Assembly (NCBI GenBank): GCA_016713235.1
Contig: JADJPN010000007.1
Location: 1 to 45,985 of the forward strand
Length of the DNA: 45,985 bases
Direction: 5' to 3'
DNA from: Hyphomicrobiales bacterium
GTDB taxonomy: Bacteria > Pseudomonadota > Alphaproteobacteria > Rhizobiales > Xanthobacteraceae
Made by a program: the position numbers and the translations under genes. The notes beneath the pieces are model-generated. The model did no database searches. It was not told the origin of the DNA and saw only the letters and a list, made by a program, of their open reading frames with translations. Shown piece by piece: positions 43,669-45,985 of this stretch. Within the stretch, counting starts at the first letter, position 1; each line of letters opens with the position of its first letter.

Positions 43669-45985
43669 TGGGCATCGTCTTCGAGAATGCGCCGGTTCTG
43701 CCGCGCGATCCGGTCTCGCTTGGGGCCGGCGAGCCCGCGCCGGTAAAAGAGCCCGGCCTGCTCGAAACCGTCGGCGCTGCTTTCCGCGCCGTGAACCCGG
43801 TTGTCAGCCTCTACAACTGGTCGCAGCAGCAATCCTTTCCAGCCGATCCGTCCACAACCCGCTCGATGTCATCCGCGGCACGAAATACTTCGAGAGCTAT
43901 GCCGGCAACTTCCTGACGTCGCGCTCGCTCGATGAGACGCATGCCATCATGGGGCGCATCGATGCGGAGGAGAATGATCTCAAGACGCTCGCCGCGGCCG
44001 GTAACGCCGGGGTTGTCGCCTCGCTCGGAGCCGGGCTGCTGGATCCGACGATCTTCCTTCCGGCGGGCGCGATCTATCGCTCGGCGCGCGGCGGTTACGA
44101 CATCCTGCGCACGGCGCGTTCCTTCATGCTCGGCGGTATTTCGCAAGCCGTGATGACCGAAGCGGTGTTGCAGGGCACGCACGAAACCTATGGGTTCTCC
44201 GATGCCGCTTTCCGTCGGCACCGCTGCCGTTCTTGGTGGTCTGCTCGGGCGCGGGGTTTGCGAAGCTGTCACGCGCCGAGGCGCAGGTGCTGGAAACCGC
44301 CTTCGCGCGGGAGCGCGACAATCTCGGTGAGCATCTGGCGGGCAATCTTCGACAGACAGAAGCGCCTGCGGCGCCAATGGCCGCGCCGGCCGGTGCTGCG
44401 GCGACCGACACGCGCAAGCTGAACGTGGCAACCTACGGGCTCGACAAGGTGCCGGTGGTACGTGACGCCGTGAAAAAGCTGTTTCCTGATCTGCGTGTGT
44501 ACCAGTCGCAGGGAACATCGGCGCGGCGTGCCATGGCCGATCTCGCCGAAACTGCGCTGCTGTTCGACGAAAACCTCGCCGGTAAAACGACCACGATGCA
44601 GGGCGGCCCTGCGCTGAGTCGTGCCTCAACGATGTTTGTTGATGGCTTGCGCGTGAAGTGGAACGATGAACTGACGCGGCTGTGGTCGGAAGTGAAGTAT
44701 GGCAACGCCGACCAATCGTTCCCGCATCTGCGGGAAATTGTCGGCAACCTGTCCGGCAGCCCGAAGGGGTTGACCTTCGACCAGTTCAAGCGCGAGGTCT
44801 TCGACGCGCTTAACAAGGGCGACCGGCACGAAATCCCGCAGGTGCAAGCCGCGGCGCAGTTCATCCGCAAGAATCTGTTCGATGCGATGTCGGCGCGCGC
44901 CGAGAAGGCGATACCTGAGTTCAAGATGTGGCAGGGTACCGATGGCGAAAGTTATGCGCCACACATGCCGGACAAAGACAAGATCAACGCGAACCGGCCC
45001 GAGGTTGTGGAAGACATCACGCGGTACTACGTCGCCGATCAGGAACAGAAGCGCGCAATCCAGCAGCGTCTTGAGTTTCATCACGCGCAATTACAGAGCT
45101 GGAACAAGCAGATCGCGAAACTCGAAGCGAGACTTCTTGAGCGAGCAACAGCAGAAGCTGAACTGGATATCCGCCGGGCAGAACGCAGCGGCGAAGCGGC
45201 CCGCACCGAGAGGCGCGCGGAGACGCTGGAAGAGCGCACGGCGAGAATTGCGTCCGAAGCGCCGACCTCGATGAAGCCATCGAGTTGATGCAGGAACTTG
45301 TTAGGCGAAGCCCGAACCTGAGCGATACTCTGCGGAGAGCGATTGAACAGGTCGAGCGCCGTTACGCGACGCTTCGTGTGGAGAAGGCGCGCGGCAAGGA
45401 AGCCAGTTCGAATGCGCGCGTCAGTGAACGCCGCCTCCAGAAACTCGAAGAACGTTTGCAGGATGCCGAGGCCCGAAAAGAATTGCTGGAGGAATGGATG
45501 TTATCGCGCGTGAGTTTCGTGCCGAGGTCCGCGCCAAGATCGAGGATGATCTGGCCAAGTGGGAAGGCAAGTCCACGCAGGAAGCCAAGCCGCGCTGAAA
45601 GCACGCGAGAAATATGCGGCAGAGAAGGGCCGCGACCCGGGACGCGCCGCGCCTGACGAGCGCCGATGATGCCGTCGATCGTGCGGTGAAGCGGATAGTG
45701 AAATCGGATCGCGAACTACCGATCGATGATCTGCGTGCGCGCGCCGAGGAAACCGTGGATCGCTGGATCGGCGGTCCCGACGGGCGGCTGCCTTTACGAT
45801 GTCTCCGTCGGATATGCCGAGCGCGGCCCGACCGGCGGCGGCGATCTCCGCGGCTCGCTGAATGAGCGCGAGTTCAATCTGCCGTATGACGTCAAGCGGA
45901 AGTGGCTGGTCGATGACGTTCAGACCGTCGTTGACGGATATCTGCGTTCCGTGGTGCCCGATGTCATGTTGGCGGAACGCTTCGG
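43668..45985 (+). CDS. Large internal virion (ejection) protein, N-terminal part; continues at base 1
   Basis: ATG 43668 overlaps the previous TAA (TAATG). It opens MGIVFENAPVLPRDPVSLGA, GLLETVGAAFRAVNPVVSLY and YFESYAGNFLTSRSLDETHA. A hydrophobic part follows at 43990-44270 (AGVVASLGAGLLDPTIFLPA) and a helical middle (LSRASTMFVDGLRVKWNDEL). The coiled coil at 45080-45560 is long and charged. The frame is still open at the last base, reading VVPDVMLAERFG. The second, C-terminal piece is at 1-1394. At least five single-base shifts. Probably the largest ejection protein, functionally like T7 gp16/gp15 without the SLT domain. Confidence 0.75.

Noticed and set aside
1..45985. Search for a reverse transcriptase or diversity-generating retroelement
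   Set aside because: The virion module suggested one, but no RT motif (such as YxDD) or template/variable repeat pair was seen.
40280..45985. Programmed frameshifting as an explanation of the split ejection genes
   Set aside because: Breaks are many, occur in both directions and lack a repeated slippery site; sequencing indels explain them better.

Overview
This window is a temperate short-tailed (podovirus-type) phage genome. The host is very probably an alphaproteobacterium, most likely one of the Hyphomicrobiales (Bradyrhizobium, Rhodopseudomonas or relatives). The host call rests on high GC, a GapR/DUF2312 protein, a DUF6745 repeat protein and an attachment site in a Pro(TGG) tRNA. The virion module resembles the Bordetella BPP-1 type plan, with T7-like connector, nozzle and large ejection proteins. 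No reverse transcriptase or diversity-generating element was seen.

The first and last bases join in frame inside one large virion gene. The sequence is therefore best read as a complete circular (or circularly permuted) genome of about 46 kb, cut at an arbitrary point. Single-base indels are frequent: many conserved proteins run across two or more frames, often with compensating shifts. These look like uncorrected long-read errors rather than decay. Gene spans below are given across such breaks where both sides are recognisable.

Layout. 1-1394: C-terminal end of the large ejection protein whose start is at 43668. 1430-4192: tail fibre/spike. 4192-6725: lysis module (holin-like fragment, secreted CHAP/NlpC-like protein, amidase, two-component spanin with an embedded outer subunit), closed by a strong terminator at 6834-6869. 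6997-8908: integration module, with a complete tRNA-Pro, an attP made of the 3' half of a second tRNA-Pro(TGG), a tyrosine integrase and an excisionase-like gene. 8909-18353: long leftward early operon of small overlapping genes. It includes an MmcB-like nuclease, an ExoI-like fragment, an ImmA-like metallopeptidase, a RecA/Sak4-like ATPase, a PD-(D/E)XK exonuclease and the DUF6745 protein with about 31 tetrapeptide repeats.

18378-19911: immunity region, with a LexA-like repressor, a divergent Cro/YdaS-like gene and related operators on both flanks. A secreted protein of unknown function sits directly downstream of the repressor. 20003-26550: rightward early genes (GapR-like protein, resolvase-like nuclease, DNA methyltransferase, DUF1376 replication protein, accessory genes). 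26471-27940: leftward accessory cluster with its own promoter and palindromic operators. 28251-45985: rightward late operon (small and large terminase, portal, scaffold, capsid, cement protein, adaptor, nozzle, internal proteins including a lytic transglycosylase), which runs off the end and re-enters at base 1.
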